From NCBI GenBank assembly GCA_000716465.1, contig JNWL01000059.1:1-32822 (forward strand): a stretch of DNA of 32,822 nucleotides. Reading direction: 5' to 3'. Positions 14,810 to 23,194 of the stretch are shown piece by piece. Position 1 is the stretch's first letter; each line of letters opens with the position of its first letter. Source of the stretch: Streptomyces bikiniensis (GTDB taxonomy: Bacteria; Actinomycetota; Actinomycetes; Streptomycetales; Streptomycetaceae). The notes below the pieces were generated by a model. The model ran no database searches. It saw only the letters and a program-made list of their open reading frames with translations, and was not told where the DNA came from. The position numbers and the translations under genes are program-made.

Positions 14810-15760
14810 TCACGCCTCGGGGGCGCCCAGGGGTGCGGGCAGGGCGTCCAGTTCGGCGACGTCCTGGTCGGTGAGGTCCAGCGCCGCGGCACCGGCGTTC
14901 TGGACGAGGTAGCGCTCGGTCTTGGTGCCGGGGATCGGGACGACGTGCTCGCCCTTGGTGAGGAGCCAGGCCAGCGCCACCTGCGCCGGGGTGGCCTCGT
15001 GCCGGTCGGCGACGGCGCGCACGGCGTCGACGATCGCCTTGTTGTGGGCGAAGGCCTCCTCGGTGAAGCGCGGCTGGGTGCTGCGCCAGTCGTCCTTGGG
15101 CAGGTCGGCCGGGTTGGTGAAGGCGCCGGTGAGCAGACCGCGGCCCAGCGGCGAGAAGGGCAGGAAGGCGATGCCGTTCTCCACGGTGTACGGCAGGACG
15201 TCGGCGAAGGCGTCCCGGGTGAAGAGCGAGGCCTCGGACTCGACGGCGGCCACCTCGTGCACGGCCTGCGCGGCGCGCACCTGCTCCAGGGTGACGGCGG
15301 AGAGGCCGAGCGACCGGATCTTGCCCTGGCGGACGAGCTCGGCGAGGGCGCCCCAGCTCTCCTCCAGCGGAACCCGCGGGTCCACGCGGTGCAGGAAGTA
15401 GAGGTCGATGCGGTCGGTGCCCAGGCGGCTCAGGCTGGCCTCGACCGCGGCGGTGAGGTGCTCGGGGCGTCCGTCGAGGCCGAGGCCGTCCTCGCCGACG
15501 ACGAGGCCGCCCTTGGTGGACAGGACCACCTCGTCGCGACGGCCCTTGAGGGCCCGTCCGACGAGGTTCTCGTTGGTGAAGGGGCCGTAGACGTCGGCCG
15601 TGTCGATCAGGTTGACGCCGAGGTCGAGGGCGCGGTGGATCACCGCGACGGAGGCGTCGTCGTCCCAGCCGTGCGGGTCGTAGCCGAAGGACATGCCCAT
15701 GGTGCCGAGGCCGATGCGGCCGACTACGGGCCCGTTGGTGCCGAGGGTGGTGGTGCGCAT
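14810..15760 (-). CDS. Aldo/keto reductase
   Basis: A 316-aa aldo/keto reductase of the AKR13/yeast Aad-like group. The catalytic tetrad is visible: Asp and Tyr in NLIDTADVYG, Lys in VVLSTKGG and His in LYFLHRVDP. The C-terminal NADPH-binding segment is VVPIPGTKTERYLVQN. It should reduce an aldehyde or ketone with NADPH. ATG 15760 follows AAGGAG at a good distance. It lies 110 bp downstream of the FAD oxidase gene on the same strand, and 147 bp upstream of the cyclase, separated from it by hairpins. It may act on the cyclitol ketone or on the product of the FAD oxidase, but generalist reductases of this group are common and the substrate is not evident. Confidence 0.9.
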   Translation of the reverse strand: MRTTTLGTNGPVVGRIGLGTMGMSFGYDPHGWDDDASVAVIHRALDLGVNLIDTADVYGPFTNENLVGRALKGRRDEVVLSTKGGLVVGEDGLGLDGRPEHLTAAVEASLSRLGTDRIDLYFLHRVDPRVPLEESWGALAELVRQGKIRSLGLSAVTLEQVRAAQAVHEVAAVESEASLFTRDAFADVLPYTVENGIAFLPFSPLGRGLLTGAFTNPADLPKDDWRSTQPRFTEEAFAHNKAIVDAVRAVADRHEATPAQVALAWLLTKGEHVVPIPGTKTERYLVQNAGAAALDLTDQDVAELDALPAPLGAPEA

Positions 15761-15870
15761 GAGGGTTCTCTCCTTGGAACGGATTGCGGAAGGGGGGAAA
15801 GTGGTCGAAGGGGTCGAAGGGGCCGGCGGGGCCGGCGGTTCCGTGGGGGGAGGGAGCGGCGCGGTGGCCG

Positions 15871-17547
15871 TCAGAGGCGGACCGACTGCCGGTGCTGGAA
15901 GACGTTCCTCGGGTCCCAGTCGCGCTTGACCTGCTGGAGCCGGGCGTAGTTGCCCTTCCAGTACAGGTCGTGCCAGGGGACCCCGGAGGTGTTGAAGGCC
16001 GGGTCGGAGAGGTCGCCGTCGGGGTAGTTGATGTAGCAGCCGTCGGTGACGCCGTTGGGCACCGGGACGCCGCCGGTGTCGGCGTAGACGTCGCGGAAGG
16101 CGTTGCGCACCCAGGCGATGTTCCGGGCGTCGTCCCTGGTGTCGTACCAGAGGCTCTCGAAGTTGGTCTTCATGATCGCGTCGCGCTGGGCGACCGCCGT
16201 GGCGTTCGGCGGGACGGACGCGATCCGGCCGCCCGACGCGGAGAGCACGATCCCGGTGAGGGCGCTCGGCCCGTCGGTGCTCGTGAGGTTCCGGTACATG
16301 GCGTCGATCTGCCGCTGGGGCGTCACCGTGCGCAGGTGGGACGACTTGTGGATGCTGCGGGTGGTCGGGTCGAGCTGGGTGGGGGAGATGGAGCCGATGT
16401 AGCGGGTGCCGCGCAGCCACGGCAGCAGCCTCGTCGTGGTGTACGCGGAGTCGACCACGCCCGAGGAGCGCCGGGTCGTCGAGCTCAGGCCCAGCGCCAG
16501 GTCCATGCCGGCGAGGAAGTCCGACAGGACGGCCGGGGCGTCCGGGAGCGAGGCGTCGAGCTGGACGACGGCGCCCAGCGCACCGCTGTCGCGGTGGTTG
16601 AGCAGCAGCCACGAGTAGAGCGAACCGCCCGTGGTGCCCGCCGTGTTGTTCTGCTCCAGCCACCGGCCCCAGTAGGTGACCAGGCGGCCGAAGCCGTCCT
16701 GCGTGACCTTCTCCCAGGGCCAGTTCGCCAGGGTCAGGAAGACCTGCGAAGGCGCCTTGGGCAGCAGGTTCTCCGGGGCCCCGGTGGCGCCCGGGGTGCG
16801 GAACCAGAACTTGGTGACGATGCCGAAGCTGCCGCCGCCACCGCCGGTGTGCGCCCAGAACAGGTCGCGCAGGCGGGCGTCGGCGGAGTCCCGGGCGGCG
16901 ACCACGCTGCGGACCGTGCCGTTCGCGGCGACCACCACGACCTCCACGGCGTGCAGGTGGTCGACGGTCAGGCCGTACTGGCGGGAGAGGTTGCCGAACC
17001 CGCCGCCGGTGATGTGGCCGCCGACGCCGACGCTGTGGCATATGCCGCCGGGTATGGTCACGCCCCAGCCCTCGTACAGGGCCTCGTACACGTCGAGGAG
17101 GGTGGCGCCGCCGCCGACGGCGAAGGCGTTCATCGCCGGGTCGAAGGCGACCTGGTTCATCAGCGACAGCTTGAGGTTGATCCTGACGTCGGCGTTGAAG
17201 ACGAAGTCCTCGAAGCAGTGCCCGCCGCTGGTCACCGAGAGCCGCTTGCCGGTGGAGACGGCCTCGCGGACCGCGGCGACGACCTCGGCCGTCGTCCTCG
17301 GCAGCACGATCTTGTCCGGCCGGGCCTGCCAGCGCTGGTTCATGCCCGAGGTGAGGTCGGGGTAGCGGGGGTCGGCCGGAAGCACCGTGACGGCGGTCGA
17401 CCGCGCGCCGGCCGGGTCCTCCGGCACGGCGCCCCCGCCGTCGTCGGCACGCGCGCCGGGGGCCCCTGCGAGACCGCCGGCGGCGGTGGCGAGGGCGATT
17501 CCCGATCCCGTGCCCACGAACCTGCGGCGCTTCATTTCATTCGTCAT
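15871..17547 (-). CDS. Tat-exported bicovalent FAD oxidase, berberine-bridge family
   Basis: A 558-aa flavin oxidase of the berberine-bridge/glucooligosaccharide-oxidase family. The N-terminus is a twin-arginine signal (KRRRFVGTGSG, then a hydrophobic Ala/Gly stretch and a GARA-DD cleavage-like site near residue 34). FAD would be attached twice: His110 in VTSGGHCFEDF and Cys170 in GGICHSVGVGGH. The C-terminal family block NYARLQQVKRDWDPRNVF is present. These enzymes oxidise sugars, polyketides or alkaloids with O2, making H2O2. The protein should act outside the membrane, so it may finish an exported cyclitol or detoxify something. ATG 17547 is chosen because AGGA lies 10 bases upstream; ATG 17535 is a weaker alternative. 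It probably shares a transcript with the aldo/keto reductase. Confidence 0.9.
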   Translation of the reverse strand: MTNEMKRRRFVGTGSGIALATAAGGLAGAPGARADDGGGAVPEDPAGARSTAVTVLPADPRYPDLTSGMNQRWQARPDKIVLPRTTAEVVAAVREAVSTGKRLSVTSGGHCFEDFVFNADVRINLKLSLMNQVAFDPAMNAFAVGGGATLLDVYEALYEGWGVTIPGGICHSVGVGGHITGGGFGNLSRQYGLTVDHLHAVEVVVVAANGTVRSVVAARDSADARLRDLFWAHTGGGGGSFGIVTKFWFRTPGATGAPENLLPKAPSQVFLTLANWPWEKVTQDGFGRLVTYWGRWLEQNNTAGTTGGSLYSWLLLNHRDSGALGAVVQLDASLPDAPAVLSDFLAGMDLALGLSSTTRRSSGVVDSAYTTTRLLPWLRGTRYIGSISPTQLDPTTRSIHKSSHLRTVTPQRQIDAMYRNLTSTDGPSALTGIVLSASGGRIASVPPNATAVAQRDAIMKTNFESLWYDTRDDARNIAWVRNAFRDVYADTGGVPVPNGVTDGCYINYPDGDLSDPAFNTSGVPWHDLYWKGNYARLQQVKRDWDPRNVFQHRQSVRL

Positions 17548-17861
17548 CTTCGTCGTTTCCTGGTCTTCGGTTTCATTGGGGAAGAAGTCCAGCCCATGAA
17601 TGCAGAAACGGGGGCGCATCGAAGGCGGTCGCACTCGGCCGATTCCGCCGCGGTGAAAGCTTTCCGGCTCCGCGGCGACGCATGCATTCCAACAGGAGCG
17701 GGCGCGCCGGCACCAACCCCCGGAATCCACTTCGGCATGTCGGCGCACTTCGGTAACTACGCCTTGCCCGGGGGGCCGCGGGGCCGCATCGTCGGCCCTG
17801 CCCGGGCATCCGCACGGGCGACGGCACGGGGCCCGCCGGAGGCGGACCCCCGGCGGACGGA
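17548..17861. promoter_or_regulatory. 314-bp divergent intergenic region
   Basis: This gap separates the FAD oxidase (-) from the VOC protein (+) and must hold both promoters. It is lower in GC than its surroundings. I see no credible gene in it. GAATGC near 17597 and GCATTC near 17687 are inverted relative to each other, too weak to call an operator. No ARE-like palindrome like those beside the AfsA gene was found. Confidence 0.45.
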
Positions 17862-18401
17862 GTGACGTTGAGCAGGATCCCCGGAGCACGCGCGGTGCAC
17901 CACATCGCCTACACCGTGCCCGACCTCGACCAGGCGGTGGAGTTCTTCACCGAGGTCATCGGCGCCGAACTGGCCTACCGGCTCGGCCCGGTGGAGGACC
18001 CCGAGGGCACCTGGATGACCGAGAAGCTCGCCGTGCACCCGCGCGCCTCGGCGAAGATCGCCATGCTGCGCCTGGGCCCGGTGACCAACCTCGAACTCTT
18101 CGAGTACGACTCCCCCGACCAGGACCGCACCCGGCCCCGCAACAGCGACTGGGGCGGGCACCACTTCGCCCTCTACGTGGACGACGTCGACAAGGCCGCC
18201 GCGTATCTGCGCGAACAGCCCGGCGTGACCCTCCTAGGCGAGCCGGAGACCATCGAGGACGGTCCGATCGCCGGAGACCGCTGGGTGTACTTCACGACCC
18301 CGTGGGGCCTTTCCATGGAACTCATCAACATGCCGGCCGGAATGCCGTTCGAGCAGACCACCGACACCCGCCTCTTCCTCCCCGAAGGTGAATGGAACTG
18401 A
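17862..18401 (+). CDS. VOC-superfamily (glyoxalase-fold) protein
   Basis: A 179-aa vicinal-oxygen-chelate protein with two half-domains. The first begins VHHIAYTVPDLDQAVEFFTEVIG and the second GGHHFALYVDDVDKAAAYL. Potential metal ligands are His13/14, the His pair in GGHHF and Glu in LSMELIN. The fold covers lyases, dioxygenases, epimerases and binding proteins. Epimerases of C7-cyclitol pathways (CetB, ValD) are also VOC proteins but are about twice this length, so that role is possible, not supported. GTG 17862 is the longest start; TTG 17868, with GGAG 5 bases upstream, fits ribosome spacing better and would shorten it by two residues. It is first of three genes on the plus strand and is coupled to the next by a stop/start overlap. 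Confidence 0.85.
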   Translation: MTLSRIPGARAVHHIAYTVPDLDQAVEFFTEVIGAELAYRLGPVEDPEGTWMTEKLAVHPRASAKIAMLRLGPVTNLELFEYDSPDQDRTRPRNSDWGGHHFALYVDDVDKAAAYLREQPGVTLLGEPETIEDGPIAGDRWVYFTTPWGLSMELINMPAGMPFEQTTDTRLFLPEGEWN

Positions 18402-18853
18402 TGCAGGAGACGAACGGGACGGTCGACGAGACCGTCAACAGCAACGCCTTCAACCGGGGCGTCATCGAGGAATTCCGGGCCAACGGCGGCCGGGTGGAGA
18501 GCTTCGGTTCCGTTCCCCTGCTGCTGCTCAGCACCAGGGGCCGGGTCAGCGGTCTGACCCGCACCACGCCCCTCGTCCACCTGGTCCGGGACGGCCGCCA
18601 CGTCGTCTTCGCCGCGAACGGCGGGGCGCCCGTGGCGCCCGGCTGGTACCGCAACCTCATGGCGGCCGGCGAGGGCGTGGTGGAGGTCGGCACGCGGCGC
18701 CTGACCGTACGGCCCGAGCCGGTGCCGGAGTCGGAGCACGAGGAGCTGTGGCGCCTGCAGACGGAGCAGGACCCGAACTTCGCCACGTTCCGCGCCAGGA
18801 CGGACCGGACCATCCCCGTCGTCGCCCTGGTCCCCGTGGACGACACCGACTGA
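18392..18853 (+). CDS. F420/DDN-type nitroreductase-family protein
   Basis: A 153-aa protein of the deazaflavin-dependent nitroreductase (DDN) family. Family marks are FNRGVIEEFRANGGRVESF, LLLLSTRGRVSGLTRTTPL, VVFAANGGAPVAPGWYRNLMA and the closing TIPVVALVPV strand. Members bind coenzyme F420 in a split beta-barrel and reduce quinones, enones or nitro groups, or protect against oxidative stress. The substrate is unknown. ATG 18392 would overlap the VOC gene by 10 bases; ATG 18401, in a TGATG stop/start arrangement, is equally plausible and would remove three residues. The overlap implies co-translation with the VOC protein. With the FAD oxidase and aldo/keto reductase it gives this region three different redox cofactors. 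Confidence 0.85.
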   Translation: MELMQETNGTVDETVNSNAFNRGVIEEFRANGGRVESFGSVPLLLLSTRGRVSGLTRTTPLVHLVRDGRHVVFAANGGAPVAPGWYRNLMAAGEGVVEVGTRRLTVRPEPVPESEHEELWRLQTEQDPNFATFRARTDRTIPVVALVPVDDTD

Positions 18854-18944
18854 CCCGTCCCGGAACGAACCCCACAAAGGCCCCACGGCCGGCGGACGGC
18901 ACGGCCCGGGGCCGCCGGGCGCCCCCACCACGAAGGAGCAACGC

Positions 18945-20633
18945 ATGACCACGCCCGACCCCACCGAGGAGTTCCGGGCCGCACGGGACTTCCTGCTCGC
19001 CCACCGGGAGGACTACGAGACGGCGTACGCGGGCTTCCGCTGGCCCCGTCCGGAGCGGTTCAACTGGGCCCTGGACTGGTTCGACGCGATCGCCCGCGGC
19101 AACGACCGCACGGCCCTGCGGATCGCGGAGGAGGACGGCACCCACCACCGGTACTCCTTCGCGGAACTCGCCCGCCGCTCGGACCAGGTCGCGAACTGGC
19201 TGCGCGCGCGGGGCGTCCGCGCGGGCGACCGCGTCCTGGTCATGCTCGGCAACCAGAAGGAGCTGTGGGAGACGGCGCTGGCCGCGATGAAGCTGCGCGC
19301 CGTGCTCGTCCCGGCGACGCCGCTCCTGAACGCGGTCGAGCTGGCGGACCGCGTCGGGCGCGGCGCGGTCCGCCACGTCGTCGCCCGGGCGGAGGACCAC
19401 GCCAGGTTCGCCGCGGTGCCCGGCGGCTTCACCCGCGTCGCGGTCGGCCGGCCGGCGCACGCCCCGCTCCCCGGCTGGCTGGACTACGAGGACTCCCTGA
19501 CGGCCCCGGAGGAGTACGCGCCCGACGGCCCGACCCTCGCCGACGACCCGCTGCTGCTCTACTTCACCTCCGGCACGACCTCCCGGCCGAAGCTGGTCCG
19601 CCACACCCACGCCTCGTACCCGGTGGGTCACCTGTCCACCATGTACTGGATCGGGCTGAAGCCCGGCGACGTGCACCTGAACATCTCCTCGCCCGGCTGG
19701 GCCAAGCACGCCTGGTCCAGCCTCTTCGCCCCGTGGAACGCCGAGGCGACCGTCTTCGTGCACAACTACACGCGCTTCGACGCGGGCCGTCTGATGGCGG
19801 AGATGGACCGCGCGGGCGTGACCACGTTCTGCGCGCCGCCGACCGTGTGGCGCATGCTCGTCCAGGCCGACCTGGGCCGGCTGCGCACCCCGCCGAGGGA
19901 GGCGGTGGCGGCTGGCGAACCCCTGAACCCCGAGGTCGTCGAGACGGTGCGGCGGGCGTGGGGGGTGACCGTGCGGGACGGCTTCGGGCAGACGGAGACG
20001 ACCGTCCAGATCGCGAACACCCCCGGCTCGGCGGTCACGCCCGGCTCGATGGGCCGGCCGAGCCCCGGCTTCACCGTCGCCCTGCTCGACCCGGCCACGG
20101 GCCGCCCGGCCGACGAGGGCGAGATCTGCGTCGACCTGTCCGCCGCCCCCGTCGGGGTGATGACGGGGTACGAGGGCGACCCGGACCGCACCGCCGAGGC
20201 GACCGCCGGCGGTCACTACCGCACGGGCGACCTGGCGGTGCGCGGCCCCGACGGGCGGTTCACCTACGTCGGCCGCAGGGACGACGTGTTCAAGTCCTCC
20301 GACTACAAGATCTCCCCGTTCGAGCTGGAGAGCGCCCTGCTCGCGCACGAGGCCGTGGCGGAGGCCGGCGTGGTGCCCGCGCCGGACGCCCTGCGCCTGT
20401 CGGTGCCGAAGGCGTACGTGGTCCTCGCGGAGGGCTGGGAGCCGACCCGGGACACGGCGAAGCTGCTCTTCGCCCACTCCCGGGCGGAGCTCCCCCCGTA
20501 CAAGAGGGTGCGGCGCATCGAGTTCGCCGAGCTGCCCAGGACGATCTCGGGGAAGATCCGGCGGGTGGAGCTGCGCGCGGCGGCGGAGCGGGGCGGCGGG
20601 ACCGCCGAGTACCGCGAGGAGGACTGCCTCTGA
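18945..20633 (+). CDS. Acyl-CoA ligase (AMP-forming, medium-chain/aryl type)
   Basis: A 562-aa adenylate-forming enzyme. Core motifs are YFTSGTTSRPKLVRH (206-220, ATP loop), GQTE (348-351), YRTGDLAVRGPDGRFTYVGR (Asp429 binding ribose) with the hinge RRDDVFKSSDYKISPFELE, and the C-terminal catalytic Lys537 in PRTISGKIRR. The overall pattern resembles medium-chain acyl-CoA synthetases (ACSM/benzoate-CoA-ligase-like), which turn a free acid, ATP and CoA into acyl-CoA. The acid cannot be predicted. ATG 18945 follows AAGGAG. It lies 91 bp after the DDN-type gene, in the same direction and probably the same transcript. In this context it may supply acyl groups for decorating the cyclitol or for the butyrolactone, or it may belong to separate acid catabolism. 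Confidence 0.9.
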   Translation: MTTPDPTEEFRAARDFLLAHREDYETAYAGFRWPRPERFNWALDWFDAIARGNDRTALRIAEEDGTHHRYSFAELARRSDQVANWLRARGVRAGDRVLVMLGNQKELWETALAAMKLRAVLVPATPLLNAVELADRVGRGAVRHVVARAEDHARFAAVPGGFTRVAVGRPAHAPLPGWLDYEDSLTAPEEYAPDGPTLADDPLLLYFTSGTTSRPKLVRHTHASYPVGHLSTMYWIGLKPGDVHLNISSPGWAKHAWSSLFAPWNAEATVFVHNYTRFDAGRLMAEMDRAGVTTFCAPPTVWRMLVQADLGRLRTPPREAVAAGEPLNPEVVETVRRAWGVTVRDGFGQTETTVQIANTPGSAVTPGSMGRPSPGFTVALLDPATGRPADEGEICVDLSAAPVGVMTGYEGDPDRTAEATAGGHYRTGDLAVRGPDGRFTYVGRRDDVFKSSDYKISPFELESALLAHEAVAEAGVVPAPDALRLSVPKAYVVLAEGWEPTRDTAKLLFAHSRAELPPYKRVRRIEFAELPRTISGKIRRVELRAAAERGGGTAEYREEDCL

Positions 20634-20647
20634 CGTGCGACACGGCC

Positions 20648-20695
20648 GGTGCGGGGCCGGGACCACGGCGTACGGCCTGGTCCCGGCCCCGCACC
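20648..20695. terminator. Strong bidirectional terminator, 18-bp perfect stem
   Basis: GGTGCGGGGCCGGGACCA at 20648-20665 pairs without mismatch with 20678-20695 across a 12-base loop. It sits between the convergent acyl-CoA ligase (+) and MFS exporter (-) genes, 15 bp after the former stop. This is the most stable hairpin near any gene end in the window. Confidence 0.88.
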
Positions 20696-20712
20696 GCTGT
20701 GCGCGCCCGTAC

Positions 20713-22200
20713 CTACGGAGCGGTCTGCACGGGGGCCTCCCGGAACCGCTCCGACGCCAGGAAGACCCAGGCCAGGGGCAGCGTCGCCGCGCAGACCGCC
20801 GCCGCGACGAGCGGCAGCACGGCGAACCCGTACGCCCCCGTGATCCCGCTCGCGAGGGCCGCTCCGACCGCGATGCCGGCGTTCCCCGCCGAGGCGCCGA
20901 GCGTCGCCGCGAGGTCGCCGCCGGGCCCGGCGGCACGGATCGTCCGGAGCTGGAGGGCGGGGGCGAGGCCGAAGCCGGCGAGGCCCCAGACCGCGACGCA
21001 CGCGCCCACGGCCACGGGCCGCCCGCCGAGCGGGAAGAGCGCCACGAGGACCAGGACCAGCACCGCGGTCGCCGCGATCACGGTGGCGCCGGCGGCCCGG
21101 TCGGCGAGCCGGCCCCCGAGCGCGGTGCCGGCGGAACCGGCGGCCCCGAAGACGAGCAGGTACAGGCCGACGGCACCGCCCGGGACCCCGACGACCTCCT
21201 GGAGGTACCCGCTCAGCTGGGTGAACGCGGTGAACAGGCCGCAGAAGACGAGCACGGCGATCGCGAGGAGCCCCGCCACCGGCGCCTTCGCGACGTGCCG
21301 GAACTGCGCGCGGAGCGCCTGCCGCCCGCCGGCGGCGGACGCCGGCACCGCCGCCCACGTCAGCAGCAGCGCCGCGCAGGCGAGGGCGGCGATCCCGGCG
21401 AAGGCGTACTGCCAGGGCAGGACCCGGCCGACGAAGGCCGCCAGCGGCACGCCCAGGAGGTTGGCCGCGGCGATCCCGCCGAAGACCACGGCCACGGCCC
21501 GGCCCCTGCGCTCCGCCGGGACCAGCGCGGCGGCCGTCGCGGAGGCGGCGCCGACGAACAGGCCGTGGACGGAGCCCGCGAGCACGCGCACCGCGACGAC
21601 AGCGGCGAAGTCCGCCCAGAGGGCCGCGACGACGTTGGCCAGGGCGTAGCCGCCGAGCGCGACGGCCAGCAGGAGCCGGCGGGGCAGCCGGAGCGTCACC
21701 GCCGTCAGGAGCGGCCCGCCCAGGCACACGCCGATCGCGTACGCGGTGACCAGGAGGCCCGCCGTGGCGGTGCTGACGCGGAGGCTCCCGGCCATCCGGT
21801 CGAGGACGCCGATCACGGCGAACTCGGCGGTCCCCACCACGAACGCGCTCAGCCCGAGGACGGCGAGGGCGCGCCCGCTCCGGGCCGGGGGGCCCGGCGG
21901 GGAGGGGTCGGGCGCACCACCGCCCGGCCCGGTCGAGGTCTCGGACACGGCTCCGGTCACGGATGCGGTCGTGGATACGGCTCCGGTCGCGGACGCGGTC
22001 ACGGATGCGTCTTCGGACACGGACGCGAATGTGGCTCCGGTCGCGGATACGGCTCCGGTCGCGGACGCGGTCGTGGATACGTCCTCGGACGCGGACGCGG
22101 ATGTGGCTCCGGACGCGGATGTGGCTCCGGACGCGGATGTGGCTCCGGACGCGGTCGCGGTCGTGGATACGTCCTCGGACGCGGACGCGGTTCCGTGCAT
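20713..22200 (-). CDS. MFS exporter, DHA1 type, with long repeat N-terminus
   Basis: A 495-aa major facilitator of the DHA1 drug/sugar-efflux type (AraJ/Cmx-like). From about residue 106 it shows GRALAVLGLSAFVVGTAEFAVIG (helix 1), then VSTATAGLLVTAYAIGVCLGGPLLTAV, the helix 4-5 block RVLAGSVHGLFVGAASATAAALVP and the usual 12-helix layout. ATG 22200 follows GGAGGAG. This start leaves about 105 residues before helix 1, made of imperfect Ser/Thr/Ala/Val repeats (SEDVSTTASATGAV) encoded by 18-bp DNA units. Family members normally have 10-20 residues there. A shorter start inside the frame is possible but lacks as good a ribosome site. It lies next to butyrolactone genes and so is probably a self-resistance or product exporter under their control. 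Confidence 0.85.
   Translation of the reverse strand: MHGTASASEDVSTTATASGATSASGATSASGATSASASEDVSTTASATGAVSATGATFASVSEDASVTASATGAVSTTASVTGAVSETSTGPGGGAPDPSPPGPPARSGRALAVLGLSAFVVGTAEFAVIGVLDRMAGSLRVSTATAGLLVTAYAIGVCLGGPLLTAVTLRLPRRLLLAVALGGYALANVVAALWADFAAVVAVRVLAGSVHGLFVGAASATAAALVPAERRGRAVAVVFGGIAAANLLGVPLAAFVGRVLPWQYAFAGIAALACAALLLTWAAVPASAAGGRQALRAQFRHVAKAPVAGLLAIAVLVFCGLFTAFTQLSGYLQEVVGVPGGAVGLYLLVFGAAGSAGTALGGRLADRAAGATVIAATAVLVLVLVALFPLGGRPVAVGACVAVWGLAGFGLAPALQLRTIRAAGPGGDLAATLGASAGNAGIAVGAALASGITGAYGFAVLPLVAAAVCAATLPLAWVFLASERFREAPVQTAP
21950..22200. repeat. 18-bp repeat array coding the exporter N-terminus
   Basis: GTGGCTCCGGACGCGGAT-type units recur across about 250 bp. Two perfect copies lie at 22103-22120 and 22121-22138 and a near-copy at 22139-22156. 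More diverged copies (GTGGATACGGCTCCGGTC and the like) fill the rest. All keep the reading frame of the exporter. Confidence 0.85.
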
Positions 22201-22364
22201 CGTGTCTCCTCCGGGTTTCCCCGCCGGCCGTCGGGCACGGCGTCTCTGCCGGTCAGCACACCAGCGCCGTGCCCGGCTGTCGCCGCCGACTGCCGCAAGT
22301 CGCGCCGGGTTTCCCGACGGCCGGGGGGAGGAGGACGAGGAACGACCAAGGACCCGGAGGTCCG

Positions 22365-23135
22365 TCAGACGGCGGTCGCTCCCCCGTCGACCGGCATCGC
22401 GGCCCCGGTCACGTACGAGGCGCCGTCCCCGCACAACCACAGCGCGGCAGCGGCCACTTCGGAGGGCGCGGCCATGCGCTTCTGTACGGAGTCGTCCGCG
22501 AACCGCTGCTCGAGCCCGGCGTCCTGCGCCAGCACCTCCTCCATCATCTCGGTGCGCGTGGCGCCCACGACCAGGGCGTTGACCCGGATGCCCGCGGTGC
22601 CGTAGTCGGCCGCCGCGGCCCGGGTCATGCCGAGGACGGCGTGCTTGGCGGCCACGTACGCGGCGCTGGCTCCCGTGGCGCGGGTGGCGGCGACGCTGGC
22701 CGTGTTGACGATGGACCCGCCGGAGTCCTGCCCCAGCATCACGGGGATCTGGTGGCGCATGCAGTTCCAGACGCCCGTCACGTTCACGTCCATGGTCCGC
22801 CGGAAGACGTCGTCGTCGATCTCGTGCAGCGGGAGGCCCGCCGAGGCGTAACCGGCGTTGTTGAAGGCGTGGTCCAGCCGCCCGTACGCCTCCACGGCGG
22901 CTTCGACGGCCTCGCGCATCCGGCCGGCGTCGGTGACGTCGCCCTCGACCGCGAGGGCGCGCCCGCCGGAGTCCTCGATCTTCCGGACGAGGGCGCGCAG
23001 CCGCTCGCCGCGCCGCGCGACCAGGACGACGGCCGCGCCCTCGTCGGCGAACGCGTGGGCGGCCGCCTCGCCGATGCCGCTGGACGCTCCGGTGATCATG
23101 GCCACTCGGCCGGCCATCGGTCGCTGGTCGTTCAT
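22365..23135 (-). CDS. Short-chain dehydrogenase/reductase
   Basis: A 256-aa classical SDR. It has the cofactor motif TGASSGIG (residues 15-22), NNAG, the catalytic Ser in NTASVAA and the YVAAK pair, plus the C-terminal PVDGG block. VARRGERL after strand 2 suggests NADPH preference. Butyrolactone cassettes usually carry a ketoreductase that reduces the 6-keto group of A-factor-type signals or the butenolide ring, and this gene's position fits that role; SDRs are too general for certainty. ATG 23135 follows GAGGAG. It is transcribed in the same direction as the HAD-like gene upstream and the exporter downstream, with a 164-bp gap to the exporter and 59 bp to the HAD-like gene. Confidence 0.87.
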   Translation of the reverse strand: MNDQRPMAGRVAMITGASSGIGEAAAHAFADEGAAVVLVARRGERLRALVRKIEDSGGRALAVEGDVTDAGRMREAVEAAVEAYGRLDHAFNNAGYASAGLPLHEIDDDVFRRTMDVNVTGVWNCMRHQIPVMLGQDSGGSIVNTASVAATRATGASAAYVAAKHAVLGMTRAAAADYGTAGIRVNALVVGATRTEMMEEVLAQDAGLEQRFADDSVQKRMAAPSEVAAAALWLCGDGASYVTGAAMPVDGGATAV

Positions 23136-23194
23136 GCCGCTCCTCGCGGGCTCGTATCGGCTGGTCGCACAACTCGCTCACTCGTCACGGTCGT

